DNA of 46,420 nt from Martinezella miluonensis (GCF_900094545.1 NZ_FMAH01000049.1:1-46420), one strand, 5' to 3'. Shown: positions 24,331 through 33,624, numbered from the stretch's first letter. A program made the numbers and translations. Notes: generated from the letters alone by a model not told the origin.

Positions 24331-25205
24331 TGCTACAGCGCACCCCTCCGGATCATTTGCGCGTCAAGGCAAAGAAAGACAGGAAAAAGACGCCGTTGCT
24401 CGTCTGCGTCGCGCTGGCTTGCCTTGCCCTGCTTGTGGCGACAGCGGTTCTTGCAAATGTCATCATACCATTCGACCCTGCCGCGATCGACTTGCTGGCC
24501 CGGCTGTCTCCGCCCGTGGGGCTGGGCGGCACGGCAGCTCATCCGTTAGGCACCGACGAACTCGGGCGTGACATGCTGTCTCGTCTCATCCTCTCCATTC
24601 AGATGAGCGTGCTCATCGCACTGGGCGCTACGTTTCTAGGGGCAGTGCTCGGCACGGTGTTGGGTTTCCTTGCTGCCCATTTCCGTGGGTGGACGGAGCA
24701 TGTCATTCTGGCATTGGTGGACTTTCAGGCCACCGTGCCTTTCCTCATCCTGGCCTTGGCCGTATTGGCCTTCATCGGCAACTCTCTTCCGGTCTTCATC
24801 TGCTTGCTCGCGCTGCACGGGTGGGAGCGTTATGCCCGTATTGCCAGAGGGCTCGCCATAAGCGCCAATGCGCAAGGCTATGCAGGGGCCGTCGAGCAGC
24901 TCGGCGCTCATCCCGTTCAGGTGTACTGGCGGCATATCCTACCCAACGTCGCAGCGACGCTCATCGTGTCGATGACCATTTCGTTTCCCGAGATCATCCT
25001 GATCGAAAGCGGCCTGAGTTTTCTCGGACTCGGCGTACAACCGCCTTCAACCTCACTGGGCGCGATGGTCGGGTATGGCCGTGACTACCTGACCCAAGCG
25101 CCTTGGATATTGGTAATACCGTCCTTCGTCATTTCGCTCATGGCGCTATCGATCTCCCTGGTTGGCGACTGGATGCGTGATCGTCTGGACGGATCACAGC
25201 GATAA
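24327..25205 (+). CDS. DppC/OppC-type ABC transporter permease
   Basis: A 292-residue permease starting at the ATG at 24327 that overlaps the previous stop (ATGA), with GGAGG just upstream. It has the DppC hallmarks HPLGTDELGRDMLSRLI after the first helix and an EAA-type loop (AQGYAGAVEQLGAHPVQVYWRHILPN), then FLGLGVQPPSTSLGAMVGYGRDYL. With DppB it forms the membrane channel of the importer. It precedes the solute-binding protein by 38 bases. Confidence 0.93.
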   Translation: MMLQRTPPDHLRVKAKKDRKKTPLLVCVALACLALLVATAVLANVIIPFDPAAIDLLARLSPPVGLGGTAAHPLGTDELGRDMLSRLILSIQMSVLIALGATFLGAVLGTVLGFLAAHFRGWTEHVILALVDFQATVPFLILALAVLAFIGNSLPVFICLLALHGWERYARIARGLAISANAQGYAGAVEQLGAHPVQVYWRHILPNVAATLIVSMTISFPEIILIESGLSFLGLGVQPPSTSLGAMVGYGRDYLTQAPWILVIPSFVISLMALSISLVGDWMRDRLDGSQR

Positions 25206-25243
25206 TTTCCTCTTCACCTCCCCAAAAACAGATGGGACGCTCC

Positions 25244-26797
25244 ATGCTCAACCTCAGCCGAAGATCCCTCCTCAGAACGCTTGCAGCCGGTGCGGCAGCG
25301 ACTGCCATCCCACGACTGGCATCGAGCCAGGGCCGTCCCAGCATCGTCGTCGCCGTACCGACGCAGCCCGACTACGCCGACCCCATCATGGTGAACAACA
25401 CCCCGGCATTGCGTATTCTCTACAATGCATTCGATGGTTTGCTGCGCAGCGATTTTAGCGACAACATGGCGCTCAAGCCAGCGATCGCAGAAAGTTGGCG
25501 ACGTATCGACGATAAACGGATCGAGTTCACGCTACGCCCTGGCGTGAAATTCCATGACGGCTCGGAGGTGACCGTGGCCGACGTGATCTTTTCGCTGAGT
25601 GAAGAGCGAAAGCTCGGTCCCAACGGCGCTGGCAATACGAACGCATTGCAGTATCAACGAACTATCGCCTCTGTAGAGGCGACGGGACCAAGATCGGTCT
25701 GCATCACGACCAAGGTTCCCGACCCGGCGATCGACAAGAAGCTGGCGGCATGGAGCGCGCAAATCGTCAGCGAAGCGGCATTCCGCAAGGCGGGCAGCTG
25801 GGAGAAGTGGTTTGCCGCACCTGTGGCCGCCGGAGCGTATCGTGTGGTTTCGAACCGCAGGGACGTCGGTCTGATCCTGGAATCCCATGACGAATACTGG
25901 GGTGGTCTTCCGCCATTCTCCCGGATTGAGTTTCGCATCGTTCCGGAAGCTGCGTCACGTATCAACGGTCTTCTGGCGGGCGATTATGACCTTATATCGG
26001 ACCTGCTGCCGGATCAGTTCGACGCGCTCGATCAATCCCGTTTCGACATCGTAGGCGGCGCCATCGCCAATCTCCGTGCGCTGGCAATAGACACAACCGG
26101 CCCCTGGTTATCGGATGTACGTATTCGTCAGGCCATGAGTCTGGCCATCGATCGCGACCTTATCATCAAACAACTGTGGCGCGGCCGGATAGATATTCCC
26201 AATGGCGCACAATATCCGATCTTTGGAGACGCATATGACCCGAGTTTCCCAACCCCGACCTATGATCCGGACCAAGCCCGCTCTCTGGTGAAACTGGCTG
26301 CGTATACGGGCGAACCGATTCCGTATCGATTGCTGAACAACTGGTACCCGAACCAGGTGCTGACCGCGCAAATCCTCGTGGCTATGTGGAAGAGCGTCGG
26401 CATCAACGTCGTTCTTCAGCCTATGGAAAACTTCAGCCAGGTGTATGCCAAGCCTTCCCACGCGATTTGGGATGAATCTTTCCTGCCGTCGTGGCCAGAC
26501 CCGACCTCGATGATCTGGCGGCAGCATGGTCCCGGCGGCGGCCAACGTAAGCTGGAGATCTGGAATTCGCCGGAATATCAAGCCGTGGGCACAGCTTTCG
26601 CAGAATCGGACGTTCCCGAGGAGCGCAAGAAACTCGCGCGGCGGGTACTGGAGATTTTTGCTGAAGAAGTGCCCTTCATCATTCTGCACAACAATGGCAG
26701 CTTTTTCGCCAAGCGGCGAGAGATCGCCTGGGCGCCCTATTCGGCGCTGGTGCTGGATTTCGGCCCATTCAACTCTGCTATAAAGGTGGTTCAGTAG
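25244..26797 (+). CDS. Peptide/opine-type ABC transporter solute-binding protein (family 5), Tat signal
   Basis: A 517-residue family-5 SBP. The N-terminus SRRSLLRTLAAGAAATAIPRLA is a twin-arginine signal. The body shows W..IDDKRIEFTLRPGVKFHDGSEVTVADV, the DppA/OppA family core, and IRQAMSLAIDRDLIIKQLW further on. ATG at 25244 has GGGA six bases upstream; the ATG at 25232 is in frame but has no ribosome site. It stands between the permeases and the phosphodiesterase, completing the importer. Members of this family bind peptides, agrocinopine-type opines, glutathione or nickel; the ligand here is not evident from sequence. Confidence 0.92.
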   Translation: MLNLSRRSLLRTLAAGAAATAIPRLASSQGRPSIVVAVPTQPDYADPIMVNNTPALRILYNAFDGLLRSDFSDNMALKPAIAESWRRIDDKRIEFTLRPGVKFHDGSEVTVADVIFSLSEERKLGPNGAGNTNALQYQRTIASVEATGPRSVCITTKVPDPAIDKKLAAWSAQIVSEAAFRKAGSWEKWFAAPVAAGAYRVVSNRRDVGLILESHDEYWGGLPPFSRIEFRIVPEAASRINGLLAGDYDLISDLLPDQFDALDQSRFDIVGGAIANLRALAIDTTGPWLSDVRIRQAMSLAIDRDLIIKQLWRGRIDIPNGAQYPIFGDAYDPSFPTPTYDPDQARSLVKLAAYTGEPIPYRLLNNWYPNQVLTAQILVAMWKSVGINVVLQPMENFSQVYAKPSHAIWDESFLPSWPDPTSMIWRQHGPGGGQRKLEIWNSPEYQAVGTAFAESDVPEERKKLARRVLEIFAEEVPFIILHNNGSFFAKRREIAWAPYSALVLDFGPFNSAIKVVQ

Positions 26798-26801
26798 CGC
26801 C

Positions 26802-27611
26802 ATGAAGATCGTTCAACTTACCGATCCACACCTGGTTCCCAAGGGAGAACAACTCAAGGGGATCGATCCGGAAGCCCGCCTGCGGGCGTGCCTGTCCGAT
26901 ATGGCCAAATATCATTCCGACGCCGTTGCACTGGTTATCAGTGGCGATATCGCTGATCTTGCAGATCGACCTTCTTATGAGTTGTTTCGTGATGTGGCAT
27001 CCGAGTTTGCCTTGCCTAGGCTCCACATGACGGTGGGCAACCACGACCGCCGCAGTACATTTGGCGAGATCTTCCCCCAGCACCTGGCGGCTGACGGGTA
27101 TGCCCATAGCCGATTCGATCTGGATGATCATATCGGTTTGCTGCTCGACACCTGGACTTCGGGCACACATGCTGGAGCGCTCGACCGCGCGCGCCTCGAT
27201 TGGCTAAAATCGCAGCTTGCGGACGGGGAACATCCGATCCTGATGTTCATGCATCACGCACCAGTCCGGGTGGGTCTAAAACGCCTCGATCATATAGCAT
27301 TGCAGCACGAAGATGAATTATGGGAAACCATCGCGCCGTTCAAAAGCCGCATCCGGCACATGTTCTTCGGGCACATGCATCGTAATGTAGCCGGTTCCTG
27401 GCGTGGCATTCCCTTCACCGTGGCGGCGGGCCTCACGCATCAGGTGATGCTGGATTTCGAGACTGAACTGGTCCGGCATGTGGAGGTTGAACCCGCTTAT
27501 ACCGTGATCCTGGTCAACGAACGAGACGTGGTGGTGCATCCCCATTCTATCCGTGACAATAGAGTAATCGACATTGCGCCGAACACCGCGCCGCTACCCA
27601 GTGCAGCGTGA
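26802..27611 (+). CDS. Class III (metallophosphoesterase) phosphodiesterase, CpdA/GpdQ-like
   Basis: A 269-residue calcineurin-type metallophosphoesterase with all five metal motifs: DPH (D8, H10), GDIAD (D49), GNHD (N80, H81), HH at 151-152 and GHMH (H191, H193). The class includes CpdA cAMP phosphodiesterases and the glycerophosphodiesterase GpdQ. There is no signal peptide, so it acts in the cytoplasm. It begins four bases after the SBP gene, so it is in the Dpp-type operon; most likely it cleaves an imported phosphodiester. The DeoR/GlpR regulator follows. Cyclic-AMP hydrolysis is less likely in this context but cannot be ruled out. Confidence 0.88.
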   Translation: MKIVQLTDPHLVPKGEQLKGIDPEARLRACLSDMAKYHSDAVALVISGDIADLADRPSYELFRDVASEFALPRLHMTVGNHDRRSTFGEIFPQHLAADGYAHSRFDLDDHIGLLLDTWTSGTHAGALDRARLDWLKSQLADGEHPILMFMHHAPVRVGLKRLDHIALQHEDELWETIAPFKSRIRHMFFGHMHRNVAGSWRGIPFTVAAGLTHQVMLDFETELVRHVEVEPAYTVILVNERDVVVHPHSIRDNRVIDIAPNTAPLPSAA

Positions 27612-27621
27612 CAATAAGCCC

Positions 27622-27690
27622 TCCCGGAGTCGCTCCGGACGCAAAACCGTGATGCGCTTTTTCTGGAAGTGCGTTAATGCAGGAATAGGC
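27622..27690. repeat. Intergenic hairpin and rhizobial-type repeated motif
   Basis: CCGGAG (27624-27629) and CTCCGG (27633-27638) form a perfect 6-bp hairpin with a 3-base loop. It is followed by ACGCAAAACCG, then CTTTTTCTGGAAGTGC, an arrangement that resembles intergenic motifs I have seen repeatedly in Rhizobiales genomes. That association is from memory and only one copy is present here. It may also act as a terminator before the DeoR gene. Confidence 0.35.
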
Positions 27691-27695
27691 AGAAT

Positions 27696-28526
27696 ATGTC
27701 GGACAATGAGAAAACATCCCGCTCAAGAAGCGGCAGCAATCTGAGCGTAACCCGTCAGCAAAACATTCTTGCGCTTCTCAATCGCGGAGATGTGGTCGCG
27801 GTAGGCGAAATTGCCGAACGCTTCGGCGTGCATACCGAAACCGCCCGCCGGGACATTCGCGCGCTGGAACGCGATGGACTGCTTCGGCGTGTTCATGGTG
27901 GAGCGGTTGCGACAAATCCTTCGAGTATCAATGCGCGCAAGCCGATCTCGGAAAGAATCAGCGTTGATCAGGGGGCCAAGTTGCTGGCGGCAAAGGCCGC
28001 GCTGCCACTTTTTGAAAATGGCATGAATGTGTTTATCGGGTCCAGCTCAACGATGTTGCTGCTTGCCGAAGTGCTCGCGTCCTCGGACAAGAGCCTGGCC
28101 GTTACGACCAACATGGTTGATGTGGGCACTACCTTAGCTGCATCGCCCCGCTTTACGGTTACTCTGACAGGCGGTGTTTTGAACGGTCAACTTCGGTCGA
28201 TCGGAGGTACCGAGACCCTGAGGTCGTTAAAGGATCGCTTTTTCGATCTGTCCGTCATAGGATCGAGCGCACTTGACTTCGAGTTCGGTTTGTTTGCTAC
28301 GACGCGCGCGATGGTGGATCTCACCCAGACTTTGGCGGAACAATCAAGCGTGATGGCAGTAGCAATGCATCGTGGCAAGTTCGACCGCCGCGATGCACAT
28401 GTTGCTCTCGCACTCGACAAGGTTCAGATCCTCGCAACGGATGGTGAGCCGACAGATGAGCACCAACGGGCTCTAGAAAGCGCCGGTGTACAAATTCTCA
28501 TCCCTCGTCCTATGCCGGACGAATAG
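27696..28526 (+). CDS. DeoR/GlpR family transcriptional regulator
   Basis: A 276-residue regulator with an N-terminal DeoR HTH (TRQQNILALLNRGDVVAVGEIAERFGVHTETARRDIRALERDGLLRRVHGGA) and a C-terminal sugar-phosphate-sensing domain (FIGSSSTMLLLAEVL, TNMVDVGTTLA, LTGGVLNGQLRSIGG). DeoR proteins sense phosphorylated sugars such as glycerol 3-phosphate. That fits a local regulator of the Dpp-type importer and phosphodiesterase, whose product would be the inducer. It lies on the same strand 84 bases after the phosphodiesterase, with a hairpin between, and could be autoregulated. Confidence 0.92.
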   Translation: MSDNEKTSRSRSGSNLSVTRQQNILALLNRGDVVAVGEIAERFGVHTETARRDIRALERDGLLRRVHGGAVATNPSSINARKPISERISVDQGAKLLAAKAALPLFENGMNVFIGSSSTMLLLAEVLASSDKSLAVTTNMVDVGTTLAASPRFTVTLTGGVLNGQLRSIGGTETLRSLKDRFFDLSVIGSSALDFEFGLFATTRAMVDLTQTLAEQSSVMAVAMHRGKFDRRDAHVALALDKVQILATDGEPTDEHQRALESAGVQILIPRPMPDE

Positions 28527-28577
28527 GTTACAATCGGTAGCGAGCGTCTTTTGGATAGCCGGTCGGATGAAGCGCGA

Positions 28578-29327
28578 TTAAGATAGATCGCCCAATGCAA
28601 AATCCCATACGAACTCCACACGGCTCAAGCAGAAGATCGACTGTCCAAACACGATTGGCCTGCCTTCGGCGTCGACATTGAGCACTTCGACCTCGAATAC
28701 ATTTTCTTGGGGCGGCATACGCAAAAGGCGAGCTTCATCCTGTGTCGATTCTCGACCGCGTATCCGGATCTTGCGGCGTTCGAAGTCAGCAATGCCAAGG
28801 GCGGCAAGAACTGACTGCGTCGCAAGGTTCGGTTTCGGTCGAGCCGCCTCGACGCGAAAGGCATCGCCGATGCCCGGCAGCTGGGAACGAGGAAAGAAAT
28901 TACTGTTGATGCTGATGGGGATATCGTCGGCAATCGCCAGAACAGTCACCTGCGTTACGAGTTCATTGGGCGCCAGCTCCAGATGGGTTGCGATTGCAGG
29001 CGTCGAGGGAATATCGGTTACGGCAATCAAAGTGCGTTGAGGCGCGTGGTTCAGCTCCTTCAGATTTTCTTCAAAGCGCGTGCGTCGTCCGAGACGGTAG
29101 GGGATTACATCGGCAACATAGGTTCCCCTACCACGTTCAATTCGTACCATCCCCTCGTTCTGCAAGTGAGAGATGGCCCGCAAAACAGTGTGCTGATTGA
29201 CCCCGAAACGTGTGGCGAGATCGGTACTGGGCGGCAGCCGATCGCCAGGCGCGAAAGTGCCTGTGCCTATCTCCTCGGCAAGTGTCTCCCCGATCTGGCG
29301 CCAGAGATTGATCCCGTCCTGTTCCAT
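28578..29327 (-). CDS. phnF: PhnF-type GntR family transcriptional regulator, copy 1
   Basis: A 249-residue regulator with a GntR HTH beginning GINLWRQIGETLAEEIGTGTFAPGDRLPPSTDLATRFGVNQHTVLRAISHLQNEGMVRIERGRGTYV, the typical PhnF opening, and a UTRA effector domain. PhnF proteins repress phosphonate-use and phosphate-linked genes. The gene is divergent from the alkaline-phosphatase-superfamily phosphodiesterase at 29414 with an extended palindrome between them, so it probably controls that operon. Its paralogue at 43160 occupies the same place in the inverted second module. Confidence 0.9.
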   Translation of the reverse strand: MEQDGINLWRQIGETLAEEIGTGTFAPGDRLPPSTDLATRFGVNQHTVLRAISHLQNEGMVRIERGRGTYVADVIPYRLGRRTRFEENLKELNHAPQRTLIAVTDIPSTPAIATHLELAPNELVTQVTVLAIADDIPISINSNFFPRSQLPGIGDAFRVEAARPKPNLATQSVLAALGIADFERRKIRIRGRESTQDEARLLRMPPQENVFEVEVLNVDAEGRPIVFGQSIFCLSRVEFVWDFALGDLS

Positions 29328-29372
29328 TCATCACCCGTTTCCGTGGTCGTCACACAACATTCACATACTCAT

Positions 29373-29400
29373 GCATTCTAGCGTTCTAGAACTCTAATGC
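29373..29400. promoter_or_regulatory. Extended palindrome with a TCTAGA core, candidate PhnF-type operator
   Basis: GTTCTAGAAC at 29383-29392 is a perfect palindrome. It is flanked by GCATT (29373-29377) and AATGC (29396-29400), also inverted, one base off centre. The site lies between the divergent regulator and phosphodiesterase genes, just before the latter. A TCTAGA core also occurs in the matching region at 43076-43093. Confidence 0.55.
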
Positions 29401-29413
29401 GCAAGAAACCAAT

Positions 29414-30958
29414 ATGACGACAGCTCCTAAATTTCTCATTGTCAGTTTCGACGGGCTGCGGCCCGATCTGATCGATTCTGCTCAGACCCCCAATATTGCC
29501 CGGACCAAGGGGCTGGGCGCAACCCTTTCGGCCCAAAGAACGGTTTATCCGAGCGAAACGCGTGTGGCTTTCCCCAGTCTTGTGACGGGAGCAACCTCCA
29601 GTAAGCACGGCATGGTCGGCAATAAATACGTCGATCGGTCTGCGACACTACATCGCTACGTCGATACGGCCGATGCCGTTCTACTAGACCAATTGAACCG
29701 CGAAAGTGGTGGGAATCTGATGGGGGCGCCAACGCTCGGCGAAATTCTCGGCCGGGCCGGCAAAAGCCTTGCGGTGCTCGCAACCAATACGCCTGGCACA
29801 ACCCGCTTCTTCCATCACAAGGCCGAGGAGTTCGGCCATATTCGTGTCTCAGGCCATTTCCCCGAAGCCTGTACTCCGCAAAGTGCGCTCTCGGAAATCG
29901 TCGGGCGCTTCGGAGCTTTGCCCCCGGTCCCACCGCAGGGCGAACCCGACATTGAGGCGCAGACGCTGATCACCTCGATCTTTCTTGATTACATCTGGCC
30001 GAAGCATGCTCCCGACGTCACCGTGCTTTCCTATGGTGAGCCGGATACCGCATCGCATTTCAACGGAACGGGCGGCGCAAAGACGCGTGAGGCTATTGCC
30101 CATAGCGACGCCGAATTCGGCCGCGTTCTCGACTGGTGGGAGGCGGAGGGCAGAGCTGCCGGGGTGCAGATCATCGTGCTTTCGGATCACGGCCACATCA
30201 CCGCCCATACGCGCGTCTCGGTTGCTGGTTCCCTGAAAGCCGCCGGCTTCAATCCCGCGACCGCGCCAAGCGCGGGCGTGGATGTCGTGGTGGTACCGGG
30301 ACAGGTCGGGGCGCTTTATCTTGCTGACCGATCAACACCCCAACTTGCCAGGCTTGTCGAGGCCCTGATCGAGCAGCCCTGGATTGGCCCAATCTTCACG
30401 GCCGGGAAGAACGAGGTTGAAGGCCTCGCCCCGGGCAGCTTCGCCAGCCATCTGGTCTTTGCCGATCATGAACGCGCGCCGGATGTTTATTTTGCCTTTC
30501 GTGCCGATGACGGCGTCGACGAGTTCGGACTGGTCGGCGGCACGTTCTACGACAATGACAGGCGACCGGGTCTCGGCGTTCATGGCGGCCTTCATCCAAA
30601 GGAGCTCGCCTCGGTCGGCATCGTGGCAGGCTCCGCCTTCCGCAGCAGCGCGCATGTCTCCTCGGTCCCGACCGGCATCTGCGACATTGGGCCAACCATC
30701 TTGTCGCTCCTCGACATACCCGTCCCCGGTACCATGACGGGCCGAGTTCTCTCCGAAGTACTTTCCGAAGAGTATGAAGGCGGCCTGGTCAGACAATTGC
30801 CCAAGGTCGCTGCGCCTCAGATCTTCGAAGTCGGGCTCAATAGTTACTCTCAAAAGCTCCAGCGCACGGCTGTCGGCCGAACGGTCTATCTAGATGGCGG
30901 CTGGATTGAAACCAAGTCCACAATTGCTTCCCCGCTGAAACGCCGTGTGGAAGCATGA
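29414..30958 (+). CDS. Alkaline phosphatase superfamily phosphodiesterase/phosphonate hydrolase, copy 1
   Basis: A 514-residue protein of the nucleotide pyrophosphatase/phosphodiesterase (NPP) and phosphonoacetate-hydrolase branch. Metal and catalytic residues by position are D13 (SFDGLRPD), nucleophile T49 (YPSETR), D211 and H215 (EPDTASH), D258-H259 (SDHGH) and H390 (GVHGG). There is no signal peptide, so it probably acts in the cytoplasm on an imported compound. It heads a long rightward operon (SBP, aminotransferase, deacylase and so on) and its paralogue at 41553 heads the inverted copy of the module. PhnF-type control favours a phosphonate or phosphodiester substrate over a plain monoester. 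The exact reaction is unknown. Confidence 0.85.
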   Translation: MTTAPKFLIVSFDGLRPDLIDSAQTPNIARTKGLGATLSAQRTVYPSETRVAFPSLVTGATSSKHGMVGNKYVDRSATLHRYVDTADAVLLDQLNRESGGNLMGAPTLGEILGRAGKSLAVLATNTPGTTRFFHHKAEEFGHIRVSGHFPEACTPQSALSEIVGRFGALPPVPPQGEPDIEAQTLITSIFLDYIWPKHAPDVTVLSYGEPDTASHFNGTGGAKTREAIAHSDAEFGRVLDWWEAEGRAAGVQIIVLSDHGHITAHTRVSVAGSLKAAGFNPATAPSAGVDVVVVPGQVGALYLADRSTPQLARLVEALIEQPWIGPIFTAGKNEVEGLAPGSFASHLVFADHERAPDVYFAFRADDGVDEFGLVGGTFYDNDRRPGLGVHGGLHPKELASVGIVAGSAFRSSAHVSSVPTGICDIGPTILSLLDIPVPGTMTGRVLSEVLSEEYEGGLVRQLPKVAAPQIFEVGLNSYSQKLQRTAVGRTVYLDGGWIETKSTIASPLKRRVEA

Positions 30959-30980
30959 CTTCACTTCATGGAGAACATCT

Positions 30981-32255
30981 ATGCATTTGACGCGCAGACA
31001 GATGATGATGACTGGAGTGGCGGCAGCCGGGACCCTGGCGATGCCGGGCATTCTCAGAGCCGAGGAAAAGCCCACCATAACGATCAGCCATGGCGCACCA
31101 AACTATCAAGCCTTGCTGGCGGAGCTGAGCACCGGGTTTAGCGCGCAGAACCCTTCCATGACGGTCAAATTCTCGGCCGACGGCGACAATTGGGATCCGT
31201 TGCTCAACAACACGCTGCGCGCCGCAGTCGTCGGCGCTCTCCCAGATGCGACCTGGCAGTCCCTCACCTATGCCGGCATTCTTGCCGACCGCAAGATTGT
31301 CCAGCCGGTCAACTCGTTCTTTAACGGCGATATCAAAAACCTGCAGGCCATGGGCCTTTCCACGCCGATGATCGAGGCAACGACGGTCGGCAAAAGCATC
31401 TATGGCTTGCCTTTCGGCACGACCATTCCGATCGTCTATTGCAATATGGATCTCCTCCGCAAGGTCGGCTATTCGAAGCCGCAGCCTCCCAGTACCTGGG
31501 ACGAGATCCATGAGATCGGCGCCAAAGTCTCCGCGCTCGGCGGTAATATCAATGGCGGCTATATCGAATACACCTCCACCAATGCATGGATATTCCAGAA
31601 CCTGCTTGCTTCCTATGGCGGGCGGATGATGAACGAGGCCCGCTCTGCCATTGCGTTCGACGGCCCGGAAGGACTGCAAGCACTGCAAACGCTTTCGCGC
31701 TTCGGTGACATCAGCACGAATGACATGACGGTCGATCAAGCCCGCCAAGCCTTCAATGCCGGTGTGACCGCTATCCACATTCGCTCCGCCAGCGGAACGA
31801 CCTCCGTCGCCAAGGCGGCGGCCGGTCATTTCGAGCTCGCGGTGGCGCAGTTTCCGCTGCCCAATCCGAATGGCCGCTTGGTCGGCGCAGGCCATGGCTT
31901 CTTCATGTTCACTAAAGACCCCGAAAAGCAAAAGGTCGTCTGGGAGTTCATGCAGTTTGCCGCCAGCCCGCAAGGCCAGATGATCCTGGCAAAGAACAGC
32001 GGCTATATGCCGGTCAACCTCAAGGCGCTTAACGAGCCATCGTTCCGCGACGCGTATTTCAAGATCAATCCCTACCATCGCGCCGTTGTCGAGCGGCTCG
32101 CGATTACCGGCGATCAGTTCTCGTTCCCCGGCAACAACACGGTCAAAATCGTCCAGACGATGGCCGACGACATGCACGACGTCGTCACCCATCGCACCAA
32201 GCCGGACGTCGCACTCCAGAGAATGGCCACACAAACCCGAAAACTGCTCGGCTGA
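30981..32255 (+). CDS. ABC transporter solute-binding protein, family 1 (CUT1 type), Tat signal
   Basis: A 424-residue protein from the ATG at 30981, which has GGAG seven bases upstream; the frame opens at 30945 without a ribosome site. The N-terminus HLTRRQMMMTGVAAAGTLAMPG is a twin-arginine signal. It is a close paralogue, of equal length, of the SBP at 2576, sharing for example NWDPLLNN, GGYIEYTSTNAW and VKIVQ. It follows the phosphodiesterase by 22 bases and has no permease in the window. It may therefore feed the same CUT1 permease as the SBP at 2576, from another part of the replicon. Confidence 0.9.
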   Translation: MHLTRRQMMMTGVAAAGTLAMPGILRAEEKPTITISHGAPNYQALLAELSTGFSAQNPSMTVKFSADGDNWDPLLNNTLRAAVVGALPDATWQSLTYAGILADRKIVQPVNSFFNGDIKNLQAMGLSTPMIEATTVGKSIYGLPFGTTIPIVYCNMDLLRKVGYSKPQPPSTWDEIHEIGAKVSALGGNINGGYIEYTSTNAWIFQNLLASYGGRMMNEARSAIAFDGPEGLQALQTLSRFGDISTNDMTVDQARQAFNAGVTAIHIRSASGTTSVAKAAAGHFELAVAQFPLPNPNGRLVGAGHGFFMFTKDPEKQKVVWEFMQFAASPQGQMILAKNSGYMPVNLKALNEPSFRDAYFKINPYHRAVVERLAITGDQFSFPGNNTVKIVQTMADDMHDVVTHRTKPDVALQRMATQTRKLLG

Positions 32256-32309
32256 CCGCAGTCTGGCGCTTGCGCGCGCATCGGGGCCCGTCTTTTTTAA
32301 ATATGGAAA

Positions 32310-33467
32310 ATGAACATGAACATTCAATCGACAAACCGGCCAGTCGAGCGGCTGGAGCAGCATTACATACCGCCACATGGGCTCCTCAACATGAGCGGGA
32401 ATTTACCACCGCAAGTTCCCCATGTCTTCGACGCCGAGTATCGCGCAGCGATGGAGGTGATGATGGCGGACCATTCGCCGATGAGCCTGATCGGAGCGCA
32501 CCAGTTTCGTGGCGTGTTTCGTGACCGTGCGGCGGGTTCGCAATTCGTTCATCTCCGGTTGCCGGAAGCGCCGGATCCAAGCCGCGTCATCGTCACGAAT
32601 GGTGTTCAAAGCGCACTGAATATCTTGATCACCAATATTGTCGGAACCGGCGGCGTTCTGGCAGTCGAGGAATTTACCTACCCGACAATCCGCAACATCG
32701 CCGCTCTTTTGAACATCAAGGTTTGCAGCGTCGCCATGGACGAAGAAGGCATGTTGCCGGACGCTTTCGAGACGGTTTGCCGGAACCATCGCCCTTCTGC
32801 GCTTTATGCACAGCCGACGATGCACAATCCAACGACAGCCGTCATGAGCATAGAACGTCGCAAGGAGATGGCGGAAATCGCGCGCAAATACGGTGTCGCA
32901 ATTTTTGAAGACGATATCTATTCCCTGCTTCCGACGGACCTTCCGCCGCCGTTGTCGACCTATGCCCCCGGGCTTTCCTGGTACGTTCTTGGCACGGCCA
33001 AAAGCATGGCGCCCGCATTCAAGATTGCCTATCTGATCGCACCTTCGGCCAAGGCTGCAACCAGGTATTTCTGGCCCGGCGATCGCGCGACATACTGGAT
33101 GGCGGCTCCGATCAACAGCCTCATGTTGAGCCAGCTCGTTTCGAGTGGCGGAGCGTCGCGGATCATAGACGCTGTCAGGGCGGAGACGGCCATTCGCCAG
33201 GCCATGGTGTCCGAACGTCTGGCAGGCGCCTCCTATCGCGCCCAGCCCGATGGCCTGCAGGTCTGGCTGACCCTGCCTGACCGCCTGCCGAAAAAGGAGT
33301 TTGCAGCGAAATTAGCCGATCGCGGCATCTCGATCAGTACCGCCGACGGCTATTATTTCGGCGATGGCGAAAGCCCGAACAATATCCGCTTTGGCACCGG
33401 CACCCCGCCCACCCGAGCAGAGTTTGAGCGTGGTCTCGAGGCGATAACACAGGTCTATCGCCTCTGA
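32310..33467 (+). CDS. PLP-dependent aminotransferase (class I/II, MocR-catalytic-domain type), copy 1
   Basis: A 385-residue fold-type I PLP enzyme with VIVTNGVQSALNIL, QPTMHNPTTAVMS, EDDIYSLL and the PLP lysine in GTAKSMAPAF (K231). It resembles the aminotransferase domain of MocR/GntR regulators but lacks the DNA-binding HTH domain, so it is an enzyme and not a regulator. It would transaminate an amino group freed from the imported compound. It is the third gene of the rightward operon; the paralogue at 39081 has the same place in the inverted module. Substrate unknown. Ribosome site is weak; ATG at 32316 is an alternative start. Confidence 0.87.
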   Translation: MNMNIQSTNRPVERLEQHYIPPHGLLNMSGNLPPQVPHVFDAEYRAAMEVMMADHSPMSLIGAHQFRGVFRDRAAGSQFVHLRLPEAPDPSRVIVTNGVQSALNILITNIVGTGGVLAVEEFTYPTIRNIAALLNIKVCSVAMDEEGMLPDAFETVCRNHRPSALYAQPTMHNPTTAVMSIERRKEMAEIARKYGVAIFEDDIYSLLPTDLPPPLSTYAPGLSWYVLGTAKSMAPAFKIAYLIAPSAKAATRYFWPGDRATYWMAAPINSLMLSQLVSSGGASRIIDAVRAETAIRQAMVSERLAGASYRAQPDGLQVWLTLPDRLPKKEFAAKLADRGISISTADGYYFGDGESPNNIRFGTGTPPTRAEFERGLEAITQVYRL

Positions 33468-33624
33468 GGTGAGCCACGGACGGCGCGGTTTCCACAGGGG
33501 CCCGCTCCCAAGAGCGCACGCTCCCTGCCGGAAATCCGGCGGACAACACTTTAGTCGAGCGGAGATCATCCAGTGGACGGATCTGCTGCGCGACACCCGC
33601 AGCCCGATAATTGTGAGAAAATCT

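Noticed and set aside
32310..33467. A MocR-type transcription regulator
   Set aside because: The protein is similar to the catalytic half of MocR proteins but has no HTH domain and is 385 residues, so it is an aminotransferase. The same holds for 39081-40181.
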